From positions 1-38,520 of IMG/VR virus record IMGVR_UViG_3300013132_000105: 38,520 nucleotides of DNA. The stretch is one strand, 5' to 3'. A model generated the notes under the pieces. It made no database searches. It saw nothing but the letters and a program-made list of their open reading frames with translations, and was not told where the DNA came from. Made by a program: the position numbers and the translations under genes. Below are positions 38,310 to 38,520 of this stretch, piece after piece. The stretch's first letter is position 1; the number at the start of each line of letters is the position of its first letter. This DNA is from a virus.

Positions 38310-38520
38310 AGCGTTAAAGATGGCGATTGAAGCGATGAAAACGGTTACGGTATTTCACAATCCTGACTTCTTAATAAAAGCAATCAACACTTGCAAAGAA
38401 GCCTTACAAAGCCAAGAGCCACAGTATTTGTATGCTTGGGCATGTAAAGAAGATGATAGTGTATATTTGTTTTATGATAAACCGTCAGGTGTATTGGAAG
38501 ATGAAGTTCATAAATACATA
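38293..38520 (+). CDS. Hypothetical protein, C-terminus cut by window edge
   Basis: ATG 38293 opens MTTQTEALKMAIEAMKTVTV and stays open for 76 codons to the edge. The N-terminal ALKMAIEAMK / INTCKEALQS repeat pattern is typical of small phage proteins that start with helical heptads. GAGGAAAAACAAA lies before it. The product is incomplete here. Confidence 0.5.
   Translation, partial: MTTQTEALKMAIEAMKTVTVFHNPDFLIKAINTCKEALQSQEPQYLYAWACKEDDSVYLFYDKPSGVLEDEVHKYI

Noticed and set aside
1-38520. tRNA genes, integrase, repressor, lysin or holin
   Set aside because: I looked for cloverleaf-like T-loop sequence, integrase and endolysin motifs and saw none that I could support; they may lie outside the window.

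Overview
The window is most of a tailed double-stranded DNA bacteriophage genome, or a contig from one. A P22-type portal, an acidic coiled-coil scaffold, an HK97-fold-like capsid protein, a gp4-like adaptor and tail fibres, with no tape measure or sheath, point to a podovirus-like lytic phage. I see no integrase, repressor, tRNA, CRISPR array or lysis gene. Both ends cut through genes: a tail fibre at base 1 and a small hypothetical gene at base 38520. G+C looks moderately low (about 40-45% by eye). Several leaders carry TAGAAAGG, which would pair with a 16S rRNA 3' end of the CCTCCTTTCTA type. Many Betaproteobacteria and Bacillus-type Firmicutes have that end. With the freshwater-phage flavour of the gene set, a Gram-negative aquatic (perhaps betaproteobacterial) host is my inference, not a demonstration.

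Left arm, minus strand, 1-21342 (virion genes). In transcription order: small terminase (TerS), large terminase (TerL), a 1634-residue internal or ejection-type protein, portal, two small proteins, a GroES-like co-chaperonin, scaffold, a pre-capsid protein, a decoration-like protein and the major capsid protein. A UUCG hairpin terminator follows the capsid gene. Then come three small structural proteins, a Lys/Gly-rich protein, a 48-residue basic protein, the adaptor, a zinc-binding protein and two tail fibres.

Centre, 21343-25931. A roughly 0.6 kb gene-free stretch (21343-21940) is packed with AGCTCGTCG-type direct and inverted repeats next to an A+T tract, and is a candidate replication origin. 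Beyond it, still on the minus strand, lie a primase-polymerase/helicase, an SSB-like protein with an acidic Phe-ended tail, and two conserved phage proteins of the replication module. A divergent promoter region (about 25827-25931) separates them from the right arm.

Right arm, plus strand, 25932-38520 (replication, nucleotide metabolism, accessory). It begins with an FAD-binding oxidoreductase. A tightly overlapping operon follows: small hypotheticals, DUF932, a ThyX variant, a HAD phosphatase, DUF6378, a DnaQ-type exonuclease, a DNA polymerase III alpha-type replicase, a VRR-NUC nuclease and a SNF2 helicase. A third block (35834 onward) holds about a dozen very small overlapping genes, including two single-pass membrane proteins and two winged-helix-like proteins.

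Transcription appears to use host sigma-70-like promoters with a shared phage consensus (TTGCYT, 16-18 bases, then SATAMT, often preceded by GG or GCG). These stand before each transcription block on both strands, so host RNA polymerase probably serves the whole genome; I see no phage RNA polymerase gene. Proteins needed together overlap by ATGA or TAATG junctions, for example exonuclease-polymerase-nuclease-helicase, consistent with translational coupling.
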